From Sinorhizobium saheli (GTDB taxonomy: Bacteria > Pseudomonadota > Alphaproteobacteria > Rhizobiales > Rhizobiaceae), in contig NZ_LNQB01000082.1 in the NCBI RefSeq assembly GCF_001651875.1, positions 86,904 through 150,903 of the forward strand: 64,000 nucleotides of DNA. The letters are read 5' to 3'. A program made the position numbers and the translations under genes. Every line of letters starts with the position of its first letter. Within the stretch, counting starts at the first letter, position 1. This document shows, one piece after another, positions 37,444 to 46,492 of the stretch. The notes under the pieces were generated by a model. The model made no database searches and was not told the DNA's origin. It saw only the letters and a program-made list of their open reading frames with translations.

Positions 37444-39510
37444 ATGACCGCTTCGCTCAATCCCGCTCTCGTCGACTGGACCGGACACGAGGGTCTGCCG
37501 CGCTTCGAAGCGATAAGAGACGAGGATTTCGCACCCGCCTTCGATGCCGCGCTCGCGCGCCACGAGGCGGAGATCGACGCGATTGCCGGCAATCCGGAGC
37601 CGCCGACCTTCGAAAACACCATCGTCGCGCTCGAAATCGCCGGGGACGAGCTGTCGCGTGTCTCGGCGCTCTTCTGGAACAAGGCGGGAGCCCATACCAA
37701 CGAGACGATCCAGGCGCTCGAACGCGAGATCGCGCCGAAGATGTCGCGGCATTATTCGAAGATCGGCACCAATCCCGTTCTGTTCCGCCGCATCGACACG
37801 CTCTGGGAAAAGCGCGGGGAACTCGGCCTCGACGTCGAGGCGACGCGGGTTCTCGAACGCCACTGGAAGGGCTTCGTCAAGTCCGGTGCCAGGCTCGACA
37901 AGCCCGAGCAGGAGCGCCTCGCGGCGATCAACGAGAAGCTCGCAGGGCTTGGCGCCAGGTTCGGCCAGAACGTGCTTGCCGACGAAAAGGGCTGGGTGTT
38001 GATGCTTTCGAGCGAAGACGAGCTCGCGGGCCTGCCGGACTTCCTGAAGGATGCGATGGCAGCCGTGGCGCGGGACCGCGGTGCGGAGGGCCGGTATGCG
38101 GTGACGCTGTCGCGCTCTATCATCGAGCCGTTCCTGACCTTCTCGGAGAACCGTGAGCTGCGCGAGCAGGCCTTCAGGGCCTGGACGGCGCGCGGCGAAA
38201 ACGGCGGCGAGACCGACAATCGCGGCATCATCGCCGAGACGCTGGCGCTTAGGGCCGAGAAGGCAAGGCTGCTCGGCTACGCGAATTATGCGAGCCTGAA
38301 GCTCGACGACACGATGGCGAAGACGCCGGAGGCCGTGAATGACCTGTTGATGCAGGTCTGGGAAAAGGCGGTGGTCCGCGCCCGCGAAGAGGAGGCCGAT
38401 CTCGCCGGACTGATCGCCGAGGAAGGCTGCAACCACGAGGTGATGCCCTGGGATTGGCGCCACTATGCGGAAAGGCTCAGGGCGCGGAAGTTCAGCTTCT
38501 CGGAAAGCGAATTGAAGCCCTATCTGCAGCTCGAGAAGATCGTCGACGCATGCTTCGACGTGGCCAATCGCCTCTTCGGCATCACCGCGGCGGAGAAGAA
38601 GGGTATTTCCGGCTACCATCCGGACGTCCGCGTCTTCGAGATCCGCGACGCTTCCGGCAGGCTCGTGGCGCTCTTCCTCGGCGATTATTTCGCGCGGCCC
38701 TCAAAGCGTTCCGGCGCCTGGATGAGCTCCTTCCAGTCGCAGCACAAGCTCACGCTCAAGAACGGCGCGGCCGGCGAAATCCCGATCGTCTACAATGTCT
38801 GCAACTTCGCAAAGCCCGCCGACGGCAAGCCGGCGCTGCTGTCGATCGACGACGCCCGCACCCTCTTCCACGAGTTCGGCCATGCGCTGCACGGCATGCT
38901 CTCCGACGTCACCTACCCGTCCGTCTCCGGTACCGGCGTCTCTCGCGACTTCGTCGAACTGCCGTCGCAGCTCTACGAACACTGGCTGACGGTGCCTGAC
39001 ATCCTGAGAAAATACGCGGTGCACTACAAGACCGGCGAGCCGATGCCGCAGGCGCTTCTCGACAAGGTGCTGGCCGCCCGAACCTTCAATTCCGGCTTCG
39101 CCACCGTCGAGTTCACCGCCTCGGCCCTCGTCGACATGGCCTATCATACCGCGGCAGGCATCGATGATCCGATGGCACTGGAGGCGGCAACGCTTGCGAA
39201 GATCGGCATGCCGAACTCGATCGTCATGCGCCACCGCAGTCCGCATTTCCTGCACGTCTTCTCGGGCGACGGCTATTCCGCCGGCTACTATTCCTACATG
39301 TGGTCGGAAGTGCTCGACGCCGATGCCTTCGCCGCCTTCGAGGAGACCGGCAATCCTTTCGATCCGGCGATGGCCGGCAGGCTCAAGGACAATATCTATT
39401 CGGTCGGCGGCTCGCTCGATCCGGAAGACGCCTACAGGGCCTTCCGCGGCAAGCTGCCGAGCCCGGACGCGATGCTGGCGAAGAAGGGACTGGTGGCGCC
39501 GGTTCTCTGA
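37444..39510 (+). CDS. M3 family metallopeptidase (oligopeptidase/peptidyl-dipeptidase Dcp-like)
   Basis: A 688-residue soluble zinc peptidase that degrades short peptides in the cytoplasm. The zinc site is LFHEFGHALHGML (about residue 475), with the third ligand Glu downstream in the FVELPSQLYEHW region. The helical N-terminal domain (TFENTIVALEIAGDELSRVS) and the C-terminal YSAGYYSYMWSEVLDADAF are typical of the Dcp/oligopeptidase A clade. There is no signal peptide. The ATG at 37444 follows AAAGGAACCC. A longer in-frame start at 37354 overlaps the LysE gene and reads as shadow sequence. Confidence 0.95.
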   Translation: MTASLNPALVDWTGHEGLPRFEAIRDEDFAPAFDAALARHEAEIDAIAGNPEPPTFENTIVALEIAGDELSRVSALFWNKAGAHTNETIQALEREIAPKMSRHYSKIGTNPVLFRRIDTLWEKRGELGLDVEATRVLERHWKGFVKSGARLDKPEQERLAAINEKLAGLGARFGQNVLADEKGWVLMLSSEDELAGLPDFLKDAMAAVARDRGAEGRYAVTLSRSIIEPFLTFSENRELREQAFRAWTARGENGGETDNRGIIAETLALRAEKARLLGYANYASLKLDDTMAKTPEAVNDLLMQVWEKAVVRAREEEADLAGLIAEEGCNHEVMPWDWRHYAERLRARKFSFSESELKPYLQLEKIVDACFDVANRLFGITAAEKKGISGYHPDVRVFEIRDASGRLVALFLGDYFARPSKRSGAWMSSFQSQHKLTLKNGAAGEIPIVYNVCNFAKPADGKPALLSIDDARTLFHEFGHALHGMLSDVTYPSVSGTGVSRDFVELPSQLYEHWLTVPDILRKYAVHYKTGEPMPQALLDKVLAARTFNSGFATVEFTASALVDMAYHTAAGIDDPMALEAATLAKIGMPNSIVMRHRSPHFLHVFSGDGYSAGYYSYMWSEVLDADAFAAFEETGNPFDPAMAGRLKDNIYSVGGSLDPEDAYRAFRGKLPSPDAMLAKKGLVAPVL

Positions 39511-39546
39511 AGGAGCGCCGAGGCGGCGGCAGAGGGTCGAGAAAAG

Positions 39547-39594
39547 ACCCCTCCCCAACCCCTCCCCACAGGTGACCACAGGTGGGAGGGGCTT
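39547..39594. repeat. GC-rich CTCCCC inverted repeat (family B, copy 1)
   Basis: CCCCTCCCCAACCCCTCCCC on the left pairs with GGTGGGAGGGG on the right. It lies between the convergent M3 and M48 peptidase genes. The same family occurs at 48350-48553 and 59308-59530. Confidence 0.7.
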
Positions 39595-39709
39595 AACCTG
39601 CCGCGACGGTCCGTTCGACCTCAACGGATCAGCGAGCTCGGATGTTGCAGATGTCGTTGGGCGTGCCCCAGGCACCTGGCCCCTCCGACCGGCCGGGCTT
39701 GGATCGACC

Positions 39710-41203
39710 TCACTCGGAGATGATCTTCACCTTGTCGCCGGGCCTGACCGATGAGGTTATCTGCATGGCGTTGATGAGGCGGAAGAGGTCGAGCTTCCGG
39801 TCGGTTCCCATCATGCGTGCCGCAAGGGTTGCGATCGTCTCGCCGGGCCTGACGGTGACGACCCGGATGCGCAAGGGCTTCAGCGACTGGACTTCGGCCG
39901 ACGTCATGCGGCGGAAGGAGGCGCGCAACTGGCTTGCCGTCGGCTCGAGCGCGGCCGAGCCTTTCGGCACGGCGGTCAGGAAGCGGTAGATGCGCTCGTC
40001 GATCCTGATCACCGTGACGTCGAAATCCCAGCGGTCGGCCGAGGCGCGCGCGGTGGCGGCCTCGAGGCCGTTGACGGCGATGGGGCGGATCGTGTCGGGC
40101 TGCAGGCCCGTCACCCAGCCGCTGCCGATGTAGTCGGTGAGGCTGCGCCGCGCCGTGTCGGAAATCCCGTCGAAGCGGATCGCGACCTCGCCGGGGCCGG
40201 TGGCGAGCACGGCTTCGGCCTTGTTGTCGATCTGGAAGCCCGCCGGCACGTCGAAGCGTATGCCGAGCTGGCCATGCAGGAAGGTCTGGCCGCGGACATA
40301 GCCTTCCTGCGGGCTGTCGCCGTAGAGAAGCCCGTCGATGCCGGCGAGATAATAGTCACGGCCGCGGTCGCCGCTCGTTCCTTCGGGGCCGAAGGCGCGC
40401 GCATGCCGGCGCGCGAGCTCGACGCGCTGCGGCGCGTTCGGATGGCTGGACAGGAAGTCGAGGCTCTGGTCCGCTTCCGGGTCGACGGCGCTGAAGCGGC
40501 TGTAGGCGGCCATCGAATCGAGGAAGCGCGCGGCCGCATAGGGGTCGTAGCCGGCCTCGCCGAGCATGCGGACGCCGATCACGTCGGCCTGCAGTTCCTG
40601 ATTGCGCGAGAAGGCGGCGAGCCTCAGCTTGCCGCGCGCCAGCGCCTGCTTGCCCGCGAGGTTGGAGGAGAGGACTTCCGAGACGACGCGGCTTGCGATC
40701 ACCTCGGCCTCCTCGCGCTGCTGGCGCTGGATGCCGTGGTTGGCGGTGACGTGCGCCATCTCGTGCGAGAGCACGGCGGCGACTTCCGAGGCGTCGTTGG
40801 CAAGCGCCAGCAGGCCGCGGGTGACATAGAGATAGCCGCCCGGCAGCGCGAAGGCGTTGATCGCCGGCGAATTGAGAATGGTGATGCGGTAGGACTGCTG
40901 CGGATTTTCCGAGACGGCGGTGAGCGCGCCGGTGATGCGGGCGACCAGCCGTTCGGTCTTCGCATCCTTGTATTCGCCGCCGTAGCTCGCGACGATGCGC
41001 GGATGCTCGCGCGCGCCGAGCTGGGCACGCGGGTCGTTCTTCTGCACTTCCTCGACGATCTGCGGATTGGCCGAAGGCGAGACGGTCGGCTCATAGGCTT
41101 GCTCGATCACCGACTGGCAGGCGGCGAGAAGCGTGGTGGCGGTGAGTACAACCATCGCTCGTACACGTCCGCCGCCGCGTCGCGTCGGAAACCAGCCATC
41201 CAT
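39710..41203 (-). CDS. M48 family metalloprotease lipoprotein with C-terminal LysM-like segment
   Basis: A 497-residue predicted periplasmic or outer-membrane lipoprotein. The N-terminus RRGGGRVRAMVVLTATTLLAAC contains a lipobox (LLAAC). The zinc site is LSHEMAHVTANHG (about residue 146), with the ligand glutamate in ELQADVIGVRML. This resembles BepA/YfgC-type proteases that watch over LptD and BamA assembly. The C-terminal 60 residues (TVRPGETIATLAARMMG... RPGDKVKII) look like a LysM peptidoglycan-binding module, an addition E. coli BepA lacks (that protein carries TPR repeats). The start could also be an ATG at 41221. Confidence 0.9.
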   Translation of the reverse strand: MDGWFPTRRGGGRVRAMVVLTATTLLAACQSVIEQAYEPTVSPSANPQIVEEVQKNDPRAQLGAREHPRIVASYGGEYKDAKTERLVARITGALTAVSENPQQSYRITILNSPAINAFALPGGYLYVTRGLLALANDASEVAAVLSHEMAHVTANHGIQRQQREEAEVIASRVVSEVLSSNLAGKQALARGKLRLAAFSRNQELQADVIGVRMLGEAGYDPYAAARFLDSMAAYSRFSAVDPEADQSLDFLSSHPNAPQRVELARRHARAFGPEGTSGDRGRDYYLAGIDGLLYGDSPQEGYVRGQTFLHGQLGIRFDVPAGFQIDNKAEAVLATGPGEVAIRFDGISDTARRSLTDYIGSGWVTGLQPDTIRPIAVNGLEAATARASADRWDFDVTVIRIDERIYRFLTAVPKGSAALEPTASQLRASFRRMTSAEVQSLKPLRIRVVTVRPGETIATLAARMMGTDRKLDLFRLINAMQITSSVRPGDKVKIISE

Positions 41204-41221
41204 GACTGCCTGCCTCATCAT

Positions 41222-41545
41222 GCCTCAGCCCAATCCCATCCGCCGGCGCGACCCGGCTTCGGTGCCACCCATCGCGAGCGTCGAAAAAAATCCTACTTTT
41301 TCAGCCGCATACCGCATGCCGGCCCGGGTATTTCAGCCGGGACTTTGCTGTATCCGATTTCATCGCCGTCTGCCTAGCCGATCCCGGCAGAAATAGTTGC
41401 CCCGTGGTATCGCAGCAACGGATGCGCGAGTATCGCGATCCAGCGCCTGCCTCTCACCCCGCGCGTCGCACGCCGCGGCGGTCAAATTGTGGCGAAGGGG
41501 CGAATTAATCTCTCCGACGGGGCAGATCGATTCCGGCTGGGCATC
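41222..41545. other. Gap upstream of the M48 gene and downstream of thiQ
   Basis: These 324 bases lie between two minus-strand genes and should hold the promoter of the M48 protease gene. I see no convincing open frame, RNA gene, clear repeat or clear terminator. The only notable run is GTCGAAAAAAATCC at about 41280. Confidence 0.4.
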
Positions 41546-42259
41546 TCAATCATTGCCGAGGAACCGGTTGATCGCCGCCAGATCGCGCCGCTCGAGAAAG
41601 CGAGCGATGTCGTCATGGGCGACGATGCGGCCCTGGTGGAGAAAGATGACGCTGTCGGCGAGCAGCTTCACGTCGTCGGCATGGTGCGTGATCATCAGGA
41701 TGGTGTTGCCCTCCTCTCGATGCAGTTGGCCGATGAGGTCGCGCATTTCCGCGCGCATGCCGGGATCGAGGGCCGCGAAGGGCTCGTCGAGCAGGAGCAG
41801 CGGACGGTGCCGGACGAGCGCCCGGGCGAGCGCCACCCGCTGGCGTTCGCCGCCGGAAAGGGTCGGCGGCAGCCGCTTGCCGAACCCGGCGAGGCCAACC
41901 CGGGCGAGCGCCTCGTCGATCGCCCTCCGGTCGGAGCTGCCGAGCCTCAGTGACGGGCTGATGCCGAGCCCGACATTGGTGGCAACGTCGAGATGGGCGA
42001 AGAGGTTGTTTTCCTGAAAGATGACCGATACGGGCCGTTCCGCCGGCAGTCGCCCGGCCATATCCTCGCCGAGGATGCGGACCTCGCCCAGTTCCGGCGG
42101 CTCGAAACCGGCGACGACGTTGAAGAGCGTCGACTTGCCCGAGCCGGAAGCGCCGGCGACCGCGACGAGCCGGCCCGCCGGAACCGTGCAATCGAAGCGG
42201 AGCGTCGCCGTGTCGAAGCGCACCTCCACGCCTTCGAGGGTGAGGGCGGCGGCACTCAT
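41546..42259 (-). CDS. thiQ: Thiamine/TPP ABC transporter ATP-binding protein
   Basis: A 237-residue ABC ATPase. Walker A is VAGASGSGKSTLFNVVAG (about residues 32-49), the signature is LSGGERQRVALARALV, and Walker B with its D-loop is LLLLDEPFAALDPG. QENNLFAHLDVATNVGLG is the Q-loop region characteristic of ThiQ. Its start overlaps the thiP stop by 4 bases (ATGA), so translation is coupled. Energy from this subunit drives thiamine import by ThiP and ThiB. It is the last gene of thiB-thiP-thiQ, controlled by the upstream TPP riboswitch. Confidence 0.95.
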   Translation of the reverse strand: MSAAALTLEGVEVRFDTATLRFDCTVPAGRLVAVAGASGSGKSTLFNVVAGFEPPELGEVRILGEDMAGRLPAERPVSVIFQENNLFAHLDVATNVGLGISPSLRLGSSDRRAIDEALARVGLAGFGKRLPPTLSGGERQRVALARALVRHRPLLLLDEPFAALDPGMRAEMRDLIGQLHREEGNTILMITHHADDVKLLADSVIFLHQGRIVAHDDIARFLERRDLAAINRFLGND

Positions 42260-43863
42260 GCGCCGCGTCCTTCGGGCGACTTCTCCTCCCCCCCCGTGCC
42301 GAGCACGGTCAGGACCAGGCAGATCAGCCCGAGCAGCAGGGCGATCCCGGCCGCATCGGCGGTGCGATAGCTCCCCATCCGGCTGTAGAGCAGCAGCGGC
42401 AGCGTCACCATGTCCTGCGAGCCGAAGAGCGCGACGGCGCCGAGATCGCCGAGCGACAGGGCCATGGCGAAGGAGAAGGCCATCAGAAGCGGCTTGCGGA
42501 GCGCCGGCCAGTCGATCCAGCGCAGGCGATGAAAACCGCTGACGCCGAGGCTCGCGGCGAGGCGCTCCGTGCGCGTCGCATGGGTCGACATGGCGGGGGC
42601 GAGCACCCGGTGGACGAAGGGAAGCGCCATCAGCGCATTGATCGCGACGACGACCGCGGGGGCGAAACGGGCGACATCACCGAGCGGCCTGAGGAGCAGG
42701 AACCATCCGGCGCCGAGCACCACGGGCGGCACCAGCAGGATGAAGGAGGTGCTCGCGCCGATCGCGCCTGCGAACAGGCCTGCCGCCATCCCGGGGCGCC
42801 GCGGCGTGAGCGCGAGGCGCTGGGTACGGATCAAGAGCGCCGTCACCGTGACCGAGATCATGGCGGCGAGGAAGGCTATCGCCACGCTCATGGCGAGCGC
42901 CTGGTGGAAGGCCGCTTCGCCGACAAGGCGGGGAAGATCCGCCCTCGCCCCGGAATTGGCAATCGCCGCGAAGGGCAGGCCGACGAAGGCAATCGCGACG
43001 ATCAGCCAGGTGCGGTCGACGAAGCGCGGCAGCCCGGCCGCGCCGTCGAAGCGCCGGGTCGCCCTGCCGGTGGTCTCTCCCTCCCGCGGCGGCGGCGCGA
43101 TGAATTTCAGGACGAGGAGCAGCGCGGCCGTGAGCATGATCTGCAGGCCGGAGAGGGCGATCGCCCGCGGCGGGTCGAAATCGAACCGCAGCGCCTGGTA
43201 GATCGCCACCTCGATCGTGCTCGCGGCCGGCCCGCCGCCAAGCGTCAGGACAAGGGTGAAGCTGGTGGCGCAGAGCATGAAGACGAGCCCGGCAATGCCC
43301 GGAAGCAGGCCGCGGATCACCGGCCATTCGATGAAGCGGAAAATGGCGGAGGACCCCATGCCAAGATTGGCGGCGGTGCGCCAGTACTCGGCCGGAATGC
43401 GCTCGATGCCGGCGAGCATCAGCCGCGCCGCCAGCGGCATGTTGAAGAAGACATGGGCAATCAGGATGCCGAAGAGCCCGTAGATGCTGACCGGCTGGGA
43501 GAGGCCGGCGGCGGCGAGGGCGGTGTTCAGGAGCCCCTGCCGGCCCCAGACCTCGATAAGGCCCAGGGCGCCGACGAGGGCGGGCAGACCGAGCGGCAGC
43601 GCCAGCAGCCGCAGCACCCAGAGACGGCCGGGGAAGGAGGCCTGCCGGGCGAGCGCCCGCGCAACCGGGATCGCAAAGACCACCGACAGAAGCGTCGAGA
43701 GGCTTGCCTGCAGGAGCGTGAAGCGCGTGACGCGCCAGATATAGGCGTCGAACAGCGGCCCGGCCGCGCCGACGCCGCCGGACTGGGCCAGGAGCGCCGC
43801 CGCAGCGAGGCCGACGAACAGCAGAATGCCGCCGAGGCCGAAAAGCCCGGCGGCAATCGTCAT
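42256..43863 (-). CDS. thiP: Thiamine/TPP ABC transporter permease
   Basis: A 535-residue fused permease with two six-segment halves, as in ThiP and FbpB-type proteins. Each half has an EAA-like loop: EYWRTAANLGMGSSAIFRFIEWP in the first and RTERLAASLGVSGFHRLRWI in the second. The start is uncertain. The ATG at 43863 is used here, but a TTG at 43887 has a better placed GAGG and would add eight residues (MSGAAENR). Only 7 to 31 bases separate it from thiB. Confidence 0.94.
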   Translation of the reverse strand: MTIAAGLFGLGGILLFVGLAAAALLAQSGGVGAAGPLFDAYIWRVTRFTLLQASLSTLLSVVFAIPVARALARQASFPGRLWVLRLLALPLGLPALVGALGLIEVWGRQGLLNTALAAAGLSQPVSIYGLFGILIAHVFFNMPLAARLMLAGIERIPAEYWRTAANLGMGSSAIFRFIEWPVIRGLLPGIAGLVFMLCATSFTLVLTLGGGPAASTIEVAIYQALRFDFDPPRAIALSGLQIMLTAALLLVLKFIAPPPREGETTGRATRRFDGAAGLPRFVDRTWLIVAIAFVGLPFAAIANSGARADLPRLVGEAAFHQALAMSVAIAFLAAMISVTVTALLIRTQRLALTPRRPGMAAGLFAGAIGASTSFILLVPPVVLGAGWFLLLRPLGDVARFAPAVVVAINALMALPFVHRVLAPAMSTHATRTERLAASLGVSGFHRLRWIDWPALRKPLLMAFSFAMALSLGDLGAVALFGSQDMVTLPLLLYSRMGSYRTADAAGIALLLGLICLVLTVLGTGGEEKSPEGRGA

Positions 43864-43894
43864 CCTGTTCTCGGCGGCGCCAGACAAGCGAGCC

Positions 43895-44920
43895 TCAGTT
43901 CTTGCTCATCGCCGCCAGCCATTCGTCGATCCAGGCCTTGCGGTTGGCGGCAACCTCTTCCGGGGACATCAGGAAGGTCTTCTGAGGATCGACGAGCTTG
44001 CCGAAGGCTTCCGGCAGCGGTTCCTTGGTCGCCCCGACCGGCATCATCCAGTTGGTGGTCGGGATGATCGACTGGAATTCGGGCCCGGTCATGAAGGTGA
44101 GGAACTTCCGCGAAAGCTCCGCTTCCCCGGTGTTCTTCGTCATGCCGGCCACCTCGATCTGGATGTAGTGCCCCTCGGCGAAGGAGGCCGCCTGGTAGCG
44201 CTCGGTGTTTTCCGCCACCATGTGATAGGCGGGCGAGGTCGTATAGGAGAGCACCATCGGCGCCTCGCCCTTGGTGAAGAGGCCGTAGGCTTCGGACCAG
44301 CCGGGGGTGACGGTCAGCACGCGGTCCTTGAGCTTCGCCCAGGCCTCGCCGGCCTTGTCGCCATAGACGGACTTGACCCAGAGCAGAAGCCCGAGACCCG
44401 GGGTCGAGGTGCGCGGATCCTCGATCACGATCTTCTGCGACGCGTCGCCCTCGACCAGTTCCTTCAGGCTCTTCGGCGGGTTCTTCAGCGTCTCGGTGTC
44501 ATAGATCACGGCGAAATGGCCGTAGTCATAGGGGATGAAGGTGTCGTCGGAAAAGCCGCCCGGGACTTTCAGGCCGGCGGTATCGAGCCCGTGCGGGGCG
44601 AAGAGTTCGGTCGCCTTGGCCTCGGCGACGAGATTGGTATCGAGGCCGAGCACGATATCGGCCTTCGAGCCTTCGCCTTCGAGCTTCAGCCGCGTCAGAA
44701 GCTCGACGCCGTCGGCGACGCCGACATATTCGACCTTGCAGCCGCAGGTCTTCTCGAAGGCGGCGGCGACCTTGGCGCCGGGGCCCCATTCGCTGATGAA
44801 GCTCTCATAGGTGTAGATCGTCAGCGTCTCTTCCGCCGCGGCGGCACTCGCGGAAAAGGCCACGACGGTAGCACCGGCAATTGCAAGCCGGCTAAGGATC
44901 TTCTGGAGTGTACTGGACAT
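43895..44920 (-). CDS. thiB: Thiamine/TPP ABC transporter substrate-binding protein
   Basis: A 341-residue periplasmic binding protein with a signal peptide ending near [13 protein letters not shown]. The mature N-terminus [20 protein letters not shown] matches Thi[18 protein letters not shown] and [19 protein letters not shown] are further conserved segments lining the thiamine pocket. The TPP riboswitch sits just upstream, and the GGGAGAGGTG ribosome-binding site precedes the ATG. This is the first gene of the thiBPQ operon. Confidence 0.96.
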   Translation of the reverse strand: MSSTLQKILSRLAIAGATVVAFSASAAAAEETLTIYTYESFISEWGPGAKVAAAFEKTCGCKVEYVGVADGVELLTRLKLEGEGSKADIVLGLDTNLVAEAKATELFAPHGLDTAGLKVPGGFSDDTFIPYDYGHFAVIYDTETLKNPPKSLKELVEGDASQKIVIEDPRTSTPGLGLLLWVKSVYGDKAGEAWAKLKDRVLTVTPGWSEAYGLFTKGEAPMVLSYTTSPAYHMVAENTERYQAASFAEGHYIQIEVAGMTKNTGEAELSRKFLTFMTGPEFQSIIPTTNWMMPVGATKEPLPEAFGKLVDPQKTFLMSPEEVAANRKAWIDEWLAAMSKN

Positions 44921-44984
44921 GTCTGGGCACCTCTCCCTGTTGTTGATGCTGCACGGGAAAAGCGCGTATCGGTCCGATCGCTTC

Positions 44985-45079
44985 TAATCCCTCCGCCGGT
45001 ATGAACCGGATCAGGTTCCGCGGGTTGGCTCGAAGCCTCTCAGCCATCGGTCGGAAACGGACCGCAGGCACCCCGTTAG
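44985..45079 (-). ncRNA. TPP riboswitch (THI element) of thiBPQ
   Basis: Read on the minus strand it runs from ACGGGGTGCC through GGCTGAGAGG and GAACCTGATCCGGTTC to GCGGAGGGATTAG. All core blocks of the thiamine pyrophosphate aptamer are in order. It ends about 65 bases before the thiB start. No T-run terminator follows, so it probably blocks translation initiation when TPP is abundant. The rest of the 347-bp gap towards the GNAT gene holds the A4 repeat. Confidence 0.95.
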
Positions 45080-45161
45080 AGCAGCAAAGATTTAGCTTTC
45101 GGCGGCATCGAAGGCAAGCGGAGTTTCAGCCGTTTGCCGGTCCCGCCGCGCGCATGTTTCG

Positions 45162-45214
45162 TGCTACAGGTCCTTTGCGCGTCTGATAAGACGGGCGGCG
45201 CTGTAAGGCGCGCT
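45162..45214 (+). repeat. Nested-hairpin repeat (copy A4), GNAT gene leader
   Basis: TACAG/CTGTA outer arms enclose GCGCGTCT/AGACGGGC (one mismatch) with a GATA-type loop. CCTTTGCGCGTCTGATAAGA is nearly identical to copy A3. It ends 54 bp before the next start codon. Confidence 0.7.
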
Positions 45215-45267
45215 AACGAGGTCAAACCGTTCTCGGCGCAGTTTGTTCGCCAAGGGGAGAGATTTCC

Positions 45268-45750
45268 ATGCCAGACATGCTCGTCCGCCTTTATGACTTG
45301 CCCGAGAGCCGGGTTTCCCGGCTCGGGCCCGACATCGGCATTCGCCGCGCGCTGGCGCCCGAACGGCGGACCGTCGTCTCCTGGATCGAAGAGCGGTTCG
45401 GGGCGGGCTGGGCCGGCGAGGCGGAGGCAGCCTTCTCCTCGACGCCGACCCGAATCCATATCGCCCTTTTCGCGGGGCGGCTCGTCGGCTTCGCCTGCCA
45501 CGACGTCACCGCGCTCGGCTTCTTCGGGCCGACCGGCGTGGACGAGGCGATGCGTGGCAAGGGCATCGGCGAGGCGCTGCTCATCGAAAGCCTGGCGGCC
45601 ATGCGCGCCGCCGGCTACGCCTATGCGATCATCGGCGGCGCCGGCCCGACGCAATTCTACGCCCGCGCCGTCGGCGCGGTTGAGATCCCGGGTTCGACGC
45701 CCGGCATCTATGCGGGCATGCTTTCGCCTGTTGAGCCTTCGGGAACCTGA
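45268..45750 (+). CDS. GNAT family N-acetyltransferase
   Basis: A 160-residue acetyltransferase of the GCN5-related fold. The acetyl-CoA loop is seen in GVDEAMRGKGIGEALLIESL (about residues 90-109), where RGKGIG is the pyrophosphate-binding motif. The C-terminal FYARAVGAVEIPGSTPGIYAG gives the typical final strand. The substrate is unknown. It is read in the same direction as thiN, which starts 87 bp downstream, and is preceded by an A-type repeat. It could be part of a small operon with thiN, but nothing in the sequence ties it to thiamine. Confidence 0.85.
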   Translation: MPDMLVRLYDLPESRVSRLGPDIGIRRALAPERRTVVSWIEERFGAGWAGEAEAAFSSTPTRIHIALFAGRLVGFACHDVTALGFFGPTGVDEAMRGKGIGEALLIESLAAMRAAGYAYAIIGGAGPTQFYARAVGAVEIPGSTPGIYAGMLSPVEPSGT

Positions 45751-45837
45751 TCCGCGCAGCCGGCGTTGGCGAAACGTCGACCGGAAACCGCATTCGGCCT
45801 TTTCCTGCAACGCCGCTTTGCGCTATGGGCTTCTGCC

Positions 45838-46488
45838 ATGACCCGATCACCCTTCACCATCCTGCTCGGCGGCGCTCTGACGCTGACGGACCGGCTTGCC
45901 GGGCAGCTCGACGGCAGCCGCTTCATCGCGGCGGACGGCGGGATGCGCCACGCGAAGACGCTCGACATCGTTCCGGAGCTATGGGTCGGCGACTTCGATT
46001 CGGCGGACGACATGCTGCTTGCGGCCTTCGCCGCGGTGCCGAAGGAAGCCTATCCCGCCGCCAAGGCCGCGACCGACGGCGAGATCGCCGTCGAGGCGGC
46101 GCTTCAGCGCGGTGCGACGTCGCTCATCTTCGCCGGCGCGCTCGGCGGCACGCGCAGCGATCACGCCTTCCTGCACCTGACGAGGATCGTCGCTCTCGCA
46201 GACAGCGGGCTTTCGGTGATGATGACGTCCGGCGAAGAGGAGGCCTATCCGTTGCTGCCCGGCGCGTCGGTGATCGACCTGCCGAAGGGCAGCCTCTTCT
46301 CGATCCTCGGCCTCACCGAGCTCACCGGGCTCTCGATCGGGAACGCCCGCTATCCGCTGGACGATTTCCTGTTGCCCTTCGGCTCGTCCCGGACGATCTC
46401 CAACATCGCCGAGGGGCCGGTCCGCCTTTCCCTGAAATCCGGCCGGGCGGTCGTTCTCGCCCGACCCTATGATCTTTCCGGAGCCTGA
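45838..46488 (+). CDS. Thiamine diphosphokinase
   Basis: A 216-residue enzyme that converts thiamine to thiamine pyrophosphate with ATP. The catalytic TPK signature is visible: IAADGGMRHAKTL, ELWVGDFDSADDM (Asp cluster) and AALQRGATSLIFAGALGGTRSDH. The C-terminal TPK_B1-like domain includes ISNIAEGPVRLSLKSG. The ATG at 45838 was chosen because the longer frame from 45766 adds residues outside the family. It neighbours the thiamine importer thiBPQ on the opposite strand, so uptake and activation genes are adjacent. Confidence 0.93.
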   Translation: MTRSPFTILLGGALTLTDRLAGQLDGSRFIAADGGMRHAKTLDIVPELWVGDFDSADDMLLAAFAAVPKEAYPAAKAATDGEIAVEAALQRGATSLIFAGALGGTRSDHAFLHLTRIVALADSGLSVMMTSGEEEAYPLLPGASVIDLPKGSLFSILGLTELTGLSIGNARYPLDDFLLPFGSSRTISNIAEGPVRLSLKSGRAVVLARPYDLSGA

Positions 46489-46492
46489 CGCC

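Noticed and set aside
42529..44067. 512-codon plus-strand frame across thiP and thiB.
   Set aside because: Spans two well-identified minus-strand genes and is low-complexity Arg/Glu/Gly-rich, a shadow frame.
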